Part shown: piece after piece, positions 51,692 to 60,883 of the stretch
Position numbering within the stretch: position 1 is the stretch's first letter
Layout of the letters: the number at the start of each line of letters is the position of its first letter
Position numbers and translations under genes: made by a program
The notes under the pieces: model-generated
Databases searched by the model: none
Seen by the model: only the letters and a program-made list of their open reading frames with translations
What the model was told of the DNA's origin: nothing
Source of the DNA: Citrobacter freundii
Lineage (GTDB): Bacteria > Pseudomonadota > Gammaproteobacteria > Enterobacterales > Enterobacteriaceae
Reading direction: 5' to 3'
Length of the DNA stretch: 64,000 nt
Assembly: GCF_029717145.1 (NCBI RefSeq)
Contig: NZ_CP099222.1
Span: 186,001 to 250,000, forward strand

Positions 51692-52753
51692 TTATTTTTT
51701 CTTCTGGCATATCAATAAAGTATGCCCAATACCCAGGTTATCGTGGCGTTCATCTACCTGAAAACCTGCCTGTTTCAGATAGTGATAAAACTTCTCTACG
51801 CTGTAGAAACGACTGTTGCCGTTCGCCATACAGGTAAAATAAAGCGAAGACGCATTCAGGCTAAATGAGGCCGCTTCAAATTTCTGCGCATCCCAGAACA
51901 GTTCCATAATGCAGAGTTTGGCACCGGGTTTCATTACGCCGGCAATCTTGCTCAGCATGGCGATAATTTGCTCCGGGGAAAAACAGTCCAGGAATTGACT
52001 CATCCACCAGATATCAGCCTCTGCGGGTAAAGGCGAGTCACTAAGCATATCCACAGCATGGAACTTTATGCGATGAGATAATCCTGCATTTTCGATATTT
52101 TCACGGGCCAGCGCAATTTGTTGTGGTAAATCTAATAACGTGACGGCGATATTGTCATCATGCTGACAACAACGTAATGCCCATTTTCCGGTATTTCCGC
52201 CGACATCGTACAGGGTTGCAGGGGCATTGGCGAATACATACGGTAATGCCGCGTCAAATGCCCCGTCTGAATAGTAATGATCAAAAGCAAACCAACTTTC
52301 ACGCGCCGCCAGCGGTAATTGCGACAGGGCGGGATAAATGGTTGGCCAGTCGCCAAATATTTTTAATCCGGCGGGTTTACCTTCTTTCAGCGCATTTTCC
52401 AGATAGAACAGCCCCTGATAGCAAACATCCTGAGTGAAATCCATGTTCACTCTGGTCATCGTGTCATGTAAAAGAAAATGACCGATTTTGGCGAGGTAAT
52501 AATATCCCTCTTTGTGGGTAATGATGCGCCCACTTAATCCCATATCCAGCAATATGCTGGCGGCATATTCGTTGATGGTGCTGTTTTCGGTAATTTCGTC
52601 GAGCGTAGCGCCGCGTTTACCTTGCTTATCCAGCCAGGTCAGTACTCCCGCATTTCGCAGGCACAACGCGGTTTGAAAAAGCATAGGGGCAAATGCGATA
52701 CGTTGTGCTTCAGTAATAGCATCCAGTGCGCTGAGCGAGTCCTGTTCGTACAT
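51692..52753 (-). CDS. apeB: SAM-dependent O-methyltransferase-like ApeB
   Basis: 353-residue class I methyltransferase: an N-terminal dimerisation/winged-helix region (residues 1-100), then the SAM-binding LYDVGGNTGKWALRC, VTLLDLPQQIALA and FLDCFSPEQIIAML of plant-type O-methyltransferases. It probably methylates the aryl head group. The start MYEQDSLSALD (52753) is chosen because AGGTTG precedes it and the codons further upstream show no protein-like sequence. Confidence 0.88.
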   Translation of the reverse strand: MYEQDSLSALDAITEAQRIAFAPMLFQTALCLRNAGVLTWLDKQGKRGATLDEITENSTINEYAASILLDMGLSGRIITHKEGYYYLAKIGHFLLHDTMTRVNMDFTQDVCYQGLFYLENALKEGKPAGLKIFGDWPTIYPALSQLPLAARESWFAFDHYYSDGAFDAALPYVFANAPATLYDVGGNTGKWALRCCQHDDNIAVTLLDLPQQIALARENIENAGLSHRIKFHAVDMLSDSPLPAEADIWWMSQFLDCFSPEQIIAMLSKIAGVMKPGAKLCIMELFWDAQKFEAASFSLNASSLYFTCMANGNSRFYSVEKFYHYLKQAGFQVDERHDNLGIGHTLLICQKKK

Positions 52754-52821
52754 GTGGGAACAACCTGTTGAGTGGCAGATAGTGAGGTTATCGGGCCTTA
52801 TCGGCCCGACTTTAGGCATAA

Positions 52822-53211
52822 TTACAGATTGGCACCGGCTGCCAGATTGACCTGAATGTCTTTGTCCAGATTGCGCACCCAACGGTTATAGTTTTTATGA
52901 ATTTTTCCGCCTGAAGCCTGCAGGTTAAGACTGCTGTCATATTTGATGTCGTAGCTGGTCGCGGTGTAGGTGATACGGACTTCTGCCACGTGATCGCGTG
53001 TCTGTTGACGAGCTTTGATCACCCCCGGGTTAATTTCCGTCATGATCCACTGGCGTTGAATGCCGGCTTTTAGAATGGCGTTTTTAACCTGGTCCTGAGT
53101 GTGCCCCGCGCTAACGCTTGAGTGAACTTGATCGATCGGCGCAGTACGCGCACAGCCTGCCAGCGCGCCGACAACCGCAATAGCGGCAAACCACTTAATA
53201 TACTGTTTCAT
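52822..53211 (-). CDS. apeA: Small lipoprotein ApeA
   Basis: 129-residue lipoprotein: signal peptide with lipobox GALAGC (Cys19), then a beta-rich domain (ARQQTRDHVAEVRITYTATS). It is the first gene of the ape operon. The function is unknown; I assign the letter by position in the conserved gene order and by recalled nomenclature, so the symbol is less certain than for the enzymes. Confidence 0.8.
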   Translation of the reverse strand: MKQYIKWFAAIAVVGALAGCARTAPIDQVHSSVSAGHTQDQVKNAILKAGIQRQWIMTEINPGVIKARQQTRDHVAEVRITYTATSYDIKYDSSLNLQASGGKIHKNYNRWVRNLDKDIQVNLAAGANL

Positions 53212-53614
53212 TAAAACTCCCTATCACGGTATTTTTATACGATTGAAATAATAAGTGATGAAATTATTCTCGCCTTTCATCATCTGTATCTTTATTTAAG
53301 CTAAATTAGAGTTGTATTCCACATGACAGATAACACGGTGCTGGTGGCATGATTTCTTAATATTTAATGGTTTTCTTCAGTTGAAAATTTTGCAGCAACA
53401 TGATTGGTGCGAAGTATACGTTATCAAGCTAAGCGCATCAATTTAAATGGTTTTTAAATATAGTGGGTTAGTGCCGGAGATGTGTTTTTGGAAGGTTTTT
53501 TATTTTAGTTATTATGGTTTTACTTTGTATATTGGTTTTTTATTTAAGTTAAGATGGTAATGTCTGCGTTATTACCATCTTATTCGTAATATATAAACTA
53601 CCTTGTCTGGTAGT
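53212..53614. other. AT-rich promoter region of the ape operon
   Basis: A 403-base, strongly AT-rich gap between yhhT and apeA (both leftward) with many A/T tracts, the composition expected for H-NS binding. Two stem-loops lie at its yhhT end (53551-53581 and 53594-53617). No gene is visible. The promoter driving the 19-gene ape-acpT operon must lie here, but I cannot place it. Confidence 0.5.
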
Positions 53615-53617
53615 TTA
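53551..53617. other. Two consecutive stem-loops at the 3' end of yhhT
   Basis: AAGATGGTAAT and ATTACCATCTT (perfect 11-bp stem, 9-base loop, 53551-53581), then TAAACTACC and GGTAGTTTA (perfect 9-bp stem, 6-base loop, 53594-53617), the second including the yhhT stop codon. Neither has a long T-run, but together they probably separate yhhT transcription from the ape operon. Confidence 0.7.
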
Positions 53618-54664
53618 TCCCGGTAATCGACTTTTCGGTCTACCGGGGCCAAGCAAAATTGCCAGCTTGCTGCCACCCCTGGTAGTTTCCATCCAGATTT
53701 TACACACGCTGGTAAGCGGCACGGAAAGTAACATGCCGACCGGGCCGAGCAGCCATCCCCATACCAGTAAGGACAGGAAGACAACAAGCGTCGACAGGCC
53801 TAAACGATGGCCCATCATACGCGGCTCGAGGATATTGCCAATCACCATATGTACGACCAAAAATAGGGCGCCGACCAGCACGCATTCGTAAATTCCGTTG
53901 AACAGCAGCGCCTGCAGCATGGGAGGGACGGCGGAAATCACCGAGCCAATATTGGGTACATAGTTAAGCAGGAATGCCAGCACGCCCCACATCAGCGCAA
54001 ACTGAATGCCCATTAGCGCCAGTCCCAGCCAGACGATAGCTCCGGTCCATAAGCTGAGCAATGTTTTTAACGCCAGGTAGTGAGAAACGCCCTTCAATGC
54101 ACGGTGCAGACCCGCAATATGGATCTGCGGATTATTCAGCGCAAAGCGCAGCTTGTAAGGAACATGGCGCACCTCAAACAGCATAAACACCACCGTCATT
54201 ACCAGCAGGAAGACGCTGGCCATTGCGCCGGAAAGTCCGGTCATCAGCGTGGTCGTGAAGGTCATTAGCTTGTCGGAATCGATACGTTGCAGTAGACGTT
54301 CTGGCGACATGTGCAGGTTAAGAAAGGGCACCATCTCTTGCACGTAGAGGACCTTGCGCGTCAGCTCCTTGTTGTACTTTGGCAGCATGTCCATGAATTC
54401 CGTGATTGAAGATGCGAGAACGCCGACCAGCGCGGTGAGCACGAACAGCATCACTACCACCACCAGCGTAATGGCAATCGGGCGACGCAGCCCCCGGCGA
54501 ATAAACCAGGTCACCAGCGGGTTCAGGACGATGGCAAAAAAGAGGGCCAGCAACAGCTGCACAATAATGTCGGCAGCCGCATGAATACCTGCGAGGATCA
54601 CCACCAGGGCGGCCAGTTTGAGCAAAATATGCAAACCTGTTTTATCAGGCTGAGCGCTTGTCAT
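53615..54664 (-). CDS. yhhT: AI-2E-family transporter YhhT
   Basis: 349-residue inner-membrane protein of the AI-2 exporter (AI-2E/TqsA-like) family with about eight helices; conserved segments include LFFAIVLNPLVTWFIRRGLR, FLLNYVPNIGSVISAVPPML and WGWLLGPVGMLLSVPLT. The substrate of YhhT itself is not established; relatives export autoinducer-2 or act as Na+/H+ antiporters. It is divergent from yhhS. Confidence 0.93.
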   Translation of the reverse strand: MTSAQPDKTGLHILLKLAALVVILAGIHAAADIIVQLLLALFFAIVLNPLVTWFIRRGLRRPIAITLVVVVMLFVLTALVGVLASSITEFMDMLPKYNKELTRKVLYVQEMVPFLNLHMSPERLLQRIDSDKLMTFTTTLMTGLSGAMASVFLLVMTVVFMLFEVRHVPYKLRFALNNPQIHIAGLHRALKGVSHYLALKTLLSLWTGAIVWLGLALMGIQFALMWGVLAFLLNYVPNIGSVISAVPPMLQALLFNGIYECVLVGALFLVVHMVIGNILEPRMMGHRLGLSTLVVFLSLLVWGWLLGPVGMLLSVPLTSVCKIWMETTRGGSKLAILLGPGRPKSRLPG

Positions 54665-54796
54665 GTGTTCTTCCTTTTTACGTTTTGCTCTAAGTGTAGC
54701 GGCTGGCTTACGACCTATATTCCTAAACTGTCTGCTGATTTCTGCCCGGCAACATGGTAGAAATGAAACACTGTTGTAAAAATGTGGTGACCCTTC

Positions 54797-56014
54797 ATGC
54801 CCGAACCCGTCGCTGAACCGGCGCTTAACGGATTTCGTCTTAATCTGCGCATTGTCTCGGTGGTGATGTTTAACTTCGCCAGCTACCTGACTATTGGCTT
54901 GCCGCTCGCGGTGCTACCCGGATATGTTCATGATGTAATGGGTTTTAGCGCCTTCTGGGCTGGGCTTGTGATCAGCCTGCAATATTTCGCCACCTTGTTG
55001 AGCCGCCCGCATGCGGGGCGATACGCCGATCTGCTGGGGCCGAAAAAGATTGTCGTGTTCGGGCTGTGCGGCTGTTTTTTAAGTGGCCTGGGCTATTTGC
55101 TGGCGGGAACAACCAGCGGCTGGCCGATGGTGAGCTTACTGTTGCTGTGCCTCGGGCGTGTGATCCTGGGGATTGGGCAAAGTTTTGCCGGTACCGGTTC
55201 AACGCTGTGGGGCGTGGGTGTGGTGGGCTCCATACACATTGGGCGGGTGATTTCATGGAACGGTATCGTCACCTACGGGGCGATGGCGATAGGCGCGCCG
55301 CTGGGCGTGCTGTGTTACGCCTGGGGTGGTTTGCAGGGACTGGCGCTGACCATCATGGCGGTGGCTCTGTTAGCAATACTGTTGGCGCTGCCACGTCCGG
55401 CGGTGAAGGCCAGCAAGGGCAAGCCGATGCCGTTTCGCGCGGTGCTCGGGCGCGTCTGGTTGTACGGTATGGCGCTGGCGTTGGCTTCCGCTGGTTTTGG
55501 GGTGATCGCCACCTTTATCACGCTGTTTTATGACGCCAAAGGCTGGGACGGCGCGGCATTCGCGTTGACGCTGTTTAGCTGTACGTTTGTCGGGACCCGC
55601 CTGTTATTCCCAAACGGCATTAACCGCTTAGGCGGGTTAAATGTGGCGATGATCTGTTTTAGCGTGGAAATAGTTGGGCTGCTGCTGGTAGGGATGGCGG
55701 ATCTGCCGTGGATGGCGAAAGTAGGCGTTCTGTTGGCAGGTGCGGGGTTCTCGCTGGTGTTCCCGGCGCTGGGCGTGGTGGCGGTAAAAGCGGTGCCGCA
55801 GCAGAATCAGGGCGCTGCGCTGGCGACCTACACGGTATTTATGGATCTCTCACTGGGGATTACCGGGCCGCTGGCGGGACTGGTGATGACGTGGGCGGGC
55901 GTACCGGTTATTTATCTGGCGGCAGCCGGGCTGGTGGCGGTGGCGTTATTGCTGACCTGGCGGTTAAAAAAACGGCCCCCGGAGGACTCTGCGGAGGCCG
56001 TGTCATCGTCTTAA
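54797..56014 (+). CDS. yhhS: MFS efflux transporter YhhS
   Basis: 405-residue twelve-helix major facilitator protein of the YhhS/YfcJ group. Seen are the N-terminal FNFASYLTIGLPLAVLPGYV, LLSRPHAGRYADLLGPKKIV (loop 2-3 motif) and GIGQSFAGTGSTLWG. In E. coli it has been connected with arabinose and glyphosate efflux. Its last codons contain the terminator hairpin of dcrB, which converges three bases away. Confidence 0.94.
   Translation: MPEPVAEPALNGFRLNLRIVSVVMFNFASYLTIGLPLAVLPGYVHDVMGFSAFWAGLVISLQYFATLLSRPHAGRYADLLGPKKIVVFGLCGCFLSGLGYLLAGTTSGWPMVSLLLLCLGRVILGIGQSFAGTGSTLWGVGVVGSIHIGRVISWNGIVTYGAMAIGAPLGVLCYAWGGLQGLALTIMAVALLAILLALPRPAVKASKGKPMPFRAVLGRVWLYGMALALASAGFGVIATFITLFYDAKGWDGAAFALTLFSCTFVGTRLLFPNGINRLGGLNVAMICFSVEIVGLLLVGMADLPWMAKVGVLLAGAGFSLVFPALGVVAVKAVPQQNQGAALATYTVFMDLSLGITGPLAGLVMTWAGVPVIYLAAAGLVAVALLLTWRLKKRPPEDSAEAVSSS
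55966..56001 (-). terminator. Terminator of dcrB embedded in the yhhS coding end
   Basis: Read on the minus strand, ACGGCCTCCG ... CCGGGGGCCGT forms a GC-rich stem followed by TTTTTTT (complement of 55966-55972). It lies within the last 50 bases of yhhS, where it encodes the Lys/Pro/Glu-rich tail, and 17 or more bases after the dcrB stop. Confidence 0.8.
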
Positions 56015-56017
56015 CCG

Positions 56018-56575
56018 TTACTGGATAACCAGCGTGTTAATGATGTTCTCTGCGGTCGCCTGCGCTTTCTGCTGATCGTCAGCAGGCAGCGTGATCTGCA
56101 GGGTCAGAAGCTGGTTGTCCACTTTGCCCAGCACCACAGAAGAGTAAGCGGTCTGGCCTTTGGCGGAGATGATGCTGTCTAACTGCTGCAGGGTATGGCC
56201 CTTCAGCTCAATCGACTTGTTGGTGACGACCTGCAGCTGCGGGTCACGGCTACGCTGCTGATCTTCCAGGCGTTTGGCCAGCACGGTCAGGTCTTCACTG
56301 GTGTCATCACCGACAATCACAATCACTGCTTTCTGGCCGGTTGCGTCAGAATACACGTGCATATTGTTGGCCTGAGTACCCAGCTTGCCGCTCTGATCGG
56401 TCATATCTGCTGGCAGGGAAAAACTGAGCTTGCCGTCCAGCAGGCTGACCGGTTGTCCGGCGGCGTTACTTTCCGCGGCAGCACCCTCGGCTGGCGCTTT
56501 GGTATCGCTATTATCACAGGCCGCAAGCCCCATAACCAGCAGGCCAATACCGACATATTTAACCAGATTGCGCAT
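56018..56575 (-). CDS. dcrB: Inner-membrane lipoprotein DcrB
   Basis: 185-residue lipoprotein with signal peptide and lipobox LAAC ([18 protein letters not shown], then Cys20). It matches E. coli DcrB, needed for infection by phage C1 and linked with phage DNA entry and envelope lipoprotein maturation. The start at 56575 follows AGGAAG; the frame opens 18 codons earlier without support. It lies downstream of yhhQ on the same strand and shares a terminator region with yhhS. Confidence 0.95.
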   Translation of the reverse strand: MRNLVKYVGIGLLVMGLAACDNSDTKAPAEGAAAESNAAGQPVSLLDGKLSFSLPADMTDQSGKLGTQANNMHVYSDATGQKAVIVIVGDDTSEDLTVLAKRLEDQQRSRDPQLQVVTNKSIELKGHTLQQLDSIISAKGQTAYSSVVLGKVDNQLLTLQITLPADDQQKAQATAENIINTLVIQ

Positions 56576-56647
56576 TGACTTCTTCCTTTCGATAAACGGC
56601 CATAACGGCTCATTCGTCCATCTTATCACAACTCGGAAAATGAACCT

Positions 56648-57313
56648 TTAACTCGTCTGTAATGCCGCGATTTCGGATTTATCTGCCAGCCTTTTCAGTA
56701 ACATATTCAGCAACACACCGTACATCGGCAGGAAGAAAATAATACTGATCAGCACCTTGAAACAGTAATCGACCAGCGCGATTTCCATCCAGTGCTCGGC
56801 CATAAAGGCATCCGGGCTGCGCCAGAAGGCGATAAAGAAGAAGGCCAGCGTATCGCTGATGTTGCCAAACAGCGTGGAGGCGGTAGGTGCGAGCCACCAG
56901 CGGCGGTTTTGACGCAGGCGGTTAAAGACGTGCACATCCAGAATTTGACCCAGTGCGTAGGCCATAAAGCTGGCGGCGGCGATACGGGCGACAAACAGAT
57001 TAAAGTACAGCAGCGCGTCAAATCCTTGCCAGGACCCCATATAAAACAGCGCGGAAACCCCATAGGAGATCAACAGCGCGGGGATCATGACCGCAAAAAT
57101 GATGCGTCGTGCCAGCGGTGCGCCAAAAATGCGAACGGTCAGGTCGGTGGCGAGGAAAATAAACGGAAAGCTAAAGGCGCCCCATGTGGTATGGAAACCG
57201 AAGATGGTGATCGGCAGTTGTACCAGATAGTTGCTGGATGTGATCACCAGCAGATGGAATAGCGATAGCCAGAACAACGCTTTTACGCGCTGAGTTTGTG
57301 TAAACGGAGTCAT
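56648..57313 (-). CDS. yhhQ: Queuosine precursor (preQ0/preQ1) transporter YhhQ
   Basis: 221-residue inner-membrane protein of the VUT/COG1738 family with about six helices (LFHLLVITSSNYLVQLPITI, FIFLATDLTVRIFGAPLARR, LFGNISDTLAFFFIAFW). It takes up queuosine precursors for tRNA modification. It is divergent from tusA, also a tRNA-modification gene. Confidence 0.94.
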   Translation of the reverse strand: MTPFTQTQRVKALFWLSLFHLLVITSSNYLVQLPITIFGFHTTWGAFSFPFIFLATDLTVRIFGAPLARRIIFAVMIPALLISYGVSALFYMGSWQGFDALLYFNLFVARIAAASFMAYALGQILDVHVFNRLRQNRRWWLAPTASTLFGNISDTLAFFFIAFWRSPDAFMAEHWMEIALVDYCFKVLISIIFFLPMYGVLLNMLLKRLADKSEIAALQTS

Positions 57314-57482
57314 ATTGTACCTTTTTAGTCAAGAATTGGGGTGAGGGAACCCAATAAAACGGTCGCATGATACTGCTTTAACAGGGCTTTGCAATGGTTG
57401 TTTTTCACGCAATCGTTAACCTGATTGGCTTACTGACCAACAGAGCGTAAAATAACGCCGTTTTTTATTGAACGAGACAACG

Positions 57483-57728
57483 ATGAGCGATTTGTTTACC
57501 TCTCCCGACCATACCCTTGATGCCCAAGGGCTGCGCTGCCCGGAACCAGTGATGATGGTGCGTAAAACTGTGCGCGGCATGCAGGCCGGTGAAACGCTGC
57601 TGATTGTCGCGGACGATCCGGCGACAACCCGCGACATTCCCGGCTTTTGTACGTTTATGGAACATGAGCTGGTGGCCAAAGAGACCGACTCTCTGCCGTA
57701 CCGCTATTTAGTGCGCAAAGGTCAGTAA
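57483..57728 (+). CDS. tusA: Sulfur carrier protein TusA (SirA)
   Basis: 81-residue sulfurtransferase that accepts persulfide sulfur from IscS and passes it to TusBCD for 2-thiouridine formation in tRNA. The active cysteine lies in [17 protein letters not shown] (Cys19). The start at 57483 matches E. coli ([11 protein letters not shown]), with GAGAC upstream; five in-frame codons before it are not counted. Confidence 0.97.
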   Translation: MSDLFTSPDHTLDAQGLRCPEPVMMVRKTVRGMQAGETLLIVADDPATTRDIPGFCTFMEHELVAKETDSLPYRYLVRKGQ

Positions 57729-57736
57729 GCTTGTTT

Positions 57737-57818
57737 GCCGGATGGCGGCGCAAGCGCCTAATCCGGCCTACGAATGACGAACAACCAGCCGGCCTGATAA
57801 GCGAAGCACCATCAGGCG
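57737..57818. repeat. BIME between tusA and zntA
   Basis: GCCGGATGGCGGCGCAAGCGCC ... ATCCGGCCTAC followed by GGCCTGATAAGCGAAGC ... GCCATCAGGC-like second unit, between convergent genes; two REP subtypes again. Confidence 0.85.
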
Positions 57819-57829
57819 AGAAACAGGCA

Positions 57830-60040
57830 TTACCCTTTCCGTAACAGCCGCAGCGCGTTGGCAGTCACCAGTACCGTTGCCCCTGTATCTGCCAGCACCG
57901 CCAGCCACAATCCGGTTATCCCCAGAAGCGTGGTTATCAGGAAAATCCCCTTCAGACCCAGCGCAATGGCAATGTTCTGGCGAATATTGGCGTGAGTGGT
58001 GCGCGCCAGTTGGATCATTTGCACCAGGCCGCGCAGGCGGTTATGGGTCAGGGCGGCATCCGCCGTTTCCAGGGCGACGTCGGTGCCGCTTCCCATCGCA
58101 ATGCCGATGGTGGCTGCTTTCATTGCCGGCGCGTCGTTAATCCCGTCCCCAACCATCGCCAGCGGGGACTGCTGGTTCAGGCTGGTCACTACCCGAACTT
58201 TATCCTCCGGTAGCAGGCCTGCTTTGAATTCCAGCCCCAACTCACCGGCAATTGCTGCCGCCGCACGTGGGTTATCCCCGGTCAGGATCACGCCTTTTAC
58301 GCCCAATTGATGAAGCTCGTTGATGGCGGTCAGGGCGTCGTCACGCAGTGTATCCTGTAAGGCCAGCACGCCGAGCACCGCATCGTTGCGCAGCACCAGT
58401 ACCACCGTTTGCCCGGCGCTTTCCAGTTCGCTAATCTGTCCGGCAAAGGCTTCGGCAGGCTGTTTGCCCGCTGCGCAAATCAGTATCCGCTCGCCGTTGA
58501 CCTGCGCTTCAATACCCGAACCCACCAACGCCCGCTGCGCTTGTGCTGCCGGGATGGTCAATTCACGGGTCTGCGCTTCGCGGACAATCGCCTGAGCCAG
58601 CGGGTGCGTGGCACCTTGCTCAACCGCTGCCGCCAGCGCCAGCAGTTCGGACTCGCTGATGCCGCTCGCCGGATGAATCGCCGTCACGCGCGGTTTACCC
58701 ACGGTTAGGGTACCGGTTTTATCGAATGCCACATGAGTGACCCTACCTAATTGCTCCAGCGCGGCTCCGCCTTTAATCAGCGCCCCACGCCGCGCCGCTG
58801 CCGCCAGCCCGGAGGTAATTGCGGCAGGCGTTGAGATCACCAGCGCACACGGGCAGCCAATCAACAGCAGCGTCAGCCCTTTATAAATCCACTCCTGCCA
58901 GGAAGCGGCAAACAGCAGTGGGGGAACAAGAGTGACCAGCAGGGCGATTGCCATAATGGCCGGAGTGTAAATGCGGCTGAAGCGATCAATAAATCGCTCA
59001 ATCGGGGCCCGACGCTCTTCGGCTTCCTCTATTAGCTTCAGGATGCGGTCAATGGCGCTGGCGCCCGGTTCAGACAGGACTTCCAGCGTGACAAGGCGGT
59101 CAACGCTGGTGGCGCCCGCCGGGACTTTATCGCCCGTGGCGCGTTCGACAGGAATAGATTCGCCGGTCAGGGCGCTTTCATCAAAGCTGGCAAAGCCGGA
59201 GACCAGTTTGCCGTCGGCGGGTAAGCGCCCACCTGCAGCCACTTCAATCACGTCGCCGGGCTGGAGGCTGTTAATGGCCACTTCTTCGCGCTCGCCATTG
59301 CGCAGGCGGATTGCGGTTTCGGGTTTTAGCGCCATCAGCGCGCTGACCCCTTTGCGGGCGCGGCTGGCAGCCCATCCTTCCAGGCGTTCGCCAATTAAAA
59401 ACAGCAGCAGTACCATCGCGGCTTCCGCCGTGGCACCAATAAACAGCGCACCAATGGCGGCGACGCTCATTAGCGTTTCAATGGCAAAGTAGCTGCCGGT
59501 TTTCATCAGGCGCAGCGCCTGACGGGCAATGGGATACAGCCCGACCAGCGTCGTGGCGATAAACGCCATCTGACCAAAGGGATGATTGAACTGCTCCAGC
59601 CCCCAGCTAATCGCCATCATGACGATGAGCGTGATCAGCGGCAGATTTTCTTTAAACCGCGACTCGGGTGCGGCTTCCGGTGCTTGCTCATCGCGCAGGG
59701 TATAGCCCGCTTTTTGCACCGCGTTTTCTATGTTCTGGCGAATATCGGCCCCGGCATCGACCACCAGTTTTTCGGTAGCGAACAGCACCTGAACCTGGTT
59801 GACGCCGCTGACCTGGCGGACCGCATTTTCAACTTTACGCGCGCAGGCGGCGCAATCCATGCCTGAGACTTTCCAGGTATAGCGCGTGCCGTCCACCGTA
59901 TTGGATACGGGCGTGGGTGAGGGTGCGGCTGTCGAGCAACGGCCTTCACTGCAGCAGTCATCAACCTTCTGCGGTGCAGGCGCGAGCTTGAATGAAGAAA
60001 ATTGTGGGGCCTTTTTGCCATTGGTATCGGGCGTCGACAT
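57830..60040 (-). CDS. zntA: Zn(II)/Cd(II)/Pb(II)-exporting P-type ATPase ZntA
   Basis: 736-residue P1B-type ATPase. Seen are an N-terminal extra cysteine cluster (DDCCSEGRC), the heavy-metal-associated domain GMDCAACARKVE, the membrane metal site CPC (IGCPCALVIS), phosphorylation motif DKTGTLT, the HP motif (GATHPLAQ) and GDGINDAPAM hinge. It exports zinc, cadmium and lead. The start at 60040 (MSTPDTNGKK) matches E. coli; an earlier in-frame start would lie inside the promoter. It is controlled by ZntR through the site just upstream. Confidence 0.98.
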   Translation of the reverse strand: MSTPDTNGKKAPQFSSFKLAPAPQKVDDCCSEGRCSTAAPSPTPVSNTVDGTRYTWKVSGMDCAACARKVENAVRQVSGVNQVQVLFATEKLVVDAGADIRQNIENAVQKAGYTLRDEQAPEAAPESRFKENLPLITLIVMMAISWGLEQFNHPFGQMAFIATTLVGLYPIARQALRLMKTGSYFAIETLMSVAAIGALFIGATAEAAMVLLLFLIGERLEGWAASRARKGVSALMALKPETAIRLRNGEREEVAINSLQPGDVIEVAAGGRLPADGKLVSGFASFDESALTGESIPVERATGDKVPAGATSVDRLVTLEVLSEPGASAIDRILKLIEEAEERRAPIERFIDRFSRIYTPAIMAIALLVTLVPPLLFAASWQEWIYKGLTLLLIGCPCALVISTPAAITSGLAAAARRGALIKGGAALEQLGRVTHVAFDKTGTLTVGKPRVTAIHPASGISESELLALAAAVEQGATHPLAQAIVREAQTRELTIPAAQAQRALVGSGIEAQVNGERILICAAGKQPAEAFAGQISELESAGQTVVLVLRNDAVLGVLALQDTLRDDALTAINELHQLGVKGVILTGDNPRAAAAIAGELGLEFKAGLLPEDKVRVVTSLNQQSPLAMVGDGINDAPAMKAATIGIAMGSGTDVALETADAALTHNRLRGLVQMIQLARTTHANIRQNIAIALGLKGIFLITTLLGITGLWLAVLADTGATVLVTANALRLLRKG

Positions 60041-60077
60041 GGCATCCTCCGGTTGATAATCATTTCGTATTAACCGG

Positions 60078-60109
60078 AGGATACACTCTGGAGTCGACTC
60101 CAGAGTCAA
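60078..60109 (-). promoter_or_regulatory. zntA promoter with ZntR operator
   Basis: On the minus strand TTGACT (-35, 60104-60109) and TATCCT (-10, 60078-60083) are separated by 20 bases, the long spacer typical of MerR-family promoters. The spacer and -35 hold a perfect 22-bp palindrome at 60085-60106 with half-site ACTCTGGAGTC, the ZntR site. Zinc-loaded ZntR would twist this DNA and activate transcription. Confidence 0.95.
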
Positions 60110-60115
60110 GCGTTT

Positions 60116-60742
60116 TTAAAGGTACAGTGAACGTACAATCAGGAAATGTCCGGCGAAGTAGCAGGCGGCGGCAATGGCGTTATCGGCGCGGAAGCGGCGG
60201 CGATAATGACTACCCAGCCAGACAATATTGCCGATGAACAGCAATGAGGCACCCATAAATGCCGACAGCGCCGGGGCGGTTGGGCGGAAGAACCACAGCT
60301 CGCCAGCCATCCAGACCATCATCAGAGTGATGCCGATAAAGGTGCAGATGGCGACGCGCAGTTCTTCCAGCCGCGTCCAGATCACGGCGATCAGCAGGGC
60401 ACCCAATACCAGCAGCACCAGCGGTAGAGGCCAGAAGAATGACATCGTCATTTGGCTGGCGAAATAGATGGTATAGAGCAAATGCGACAGGAAAAACGCC
60501 CCCACGGCGTACAGCAGACGTTGACGCGGCAACAGCGTCAGCGCATCGCCGAGCAGTGAGGCCAACAGGCCGGCCAGCACCAGATAGCTGATGGCATTAA
60601 ACATTGGCGCCTGCCAGGCCAGCAGCAACAGCAGCAATAATGTCAGGGGTTTAAAGACCCAGCGTTGCCAGGTGGGACCACGATAGGACGCATCCACGAA
60701 CAGCCATGCGGAAAGACAAACAGCGATAAACGACCAAAGCAT
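60116..60742 (-). CDS. yhhN: TMEM86/YhhN-family membrane protein YhhN
   Basis: 208-residue protein with about eight hydrophobic helices. Human TMEM86B of this family is a lysoplasmalogenase; whether bacterial YhhN has such an activity is not established. Conserved segments include [32 protein letters not shown] and [12 protein letters not shown]. It matches E. coli YhhN. It lies upstream of zntA on the same strand, its stop 10 bases before the ZntR site. Confidence 0.93.
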   Translation of the reverse strand: MLWSFIAVCLSAWLFVDASYRGPTWQRWVFKPLTLLLLLLLAWQAPMFNAISYLVLAGLLASLLGDALTLLPRQRLLYAVGAFFLSHLLYTIYFASQMTMSFFWPLPLVLLVLGALLIAVIWTRLEELRVAICTFIGITLMMVWMAGELWFFRPTAPALSAFMGASLLFIGNIVWLGSHYRRRFRADNAIAAACYFAGHFLIVRSLYL

Positions 60743-60883
60743 CTTAGTTCCTTGAATTCGTTATTTTTTCGTAAGCGGGGTGCTTACGGCTCTTCTGTCC
60801 AGTGTAGAGGTCGATACCGCCAGATGACAACACCATAACAGGCAGGGTATGCTTATTTCCGCATTTTCTGATGGGTTAATAAA

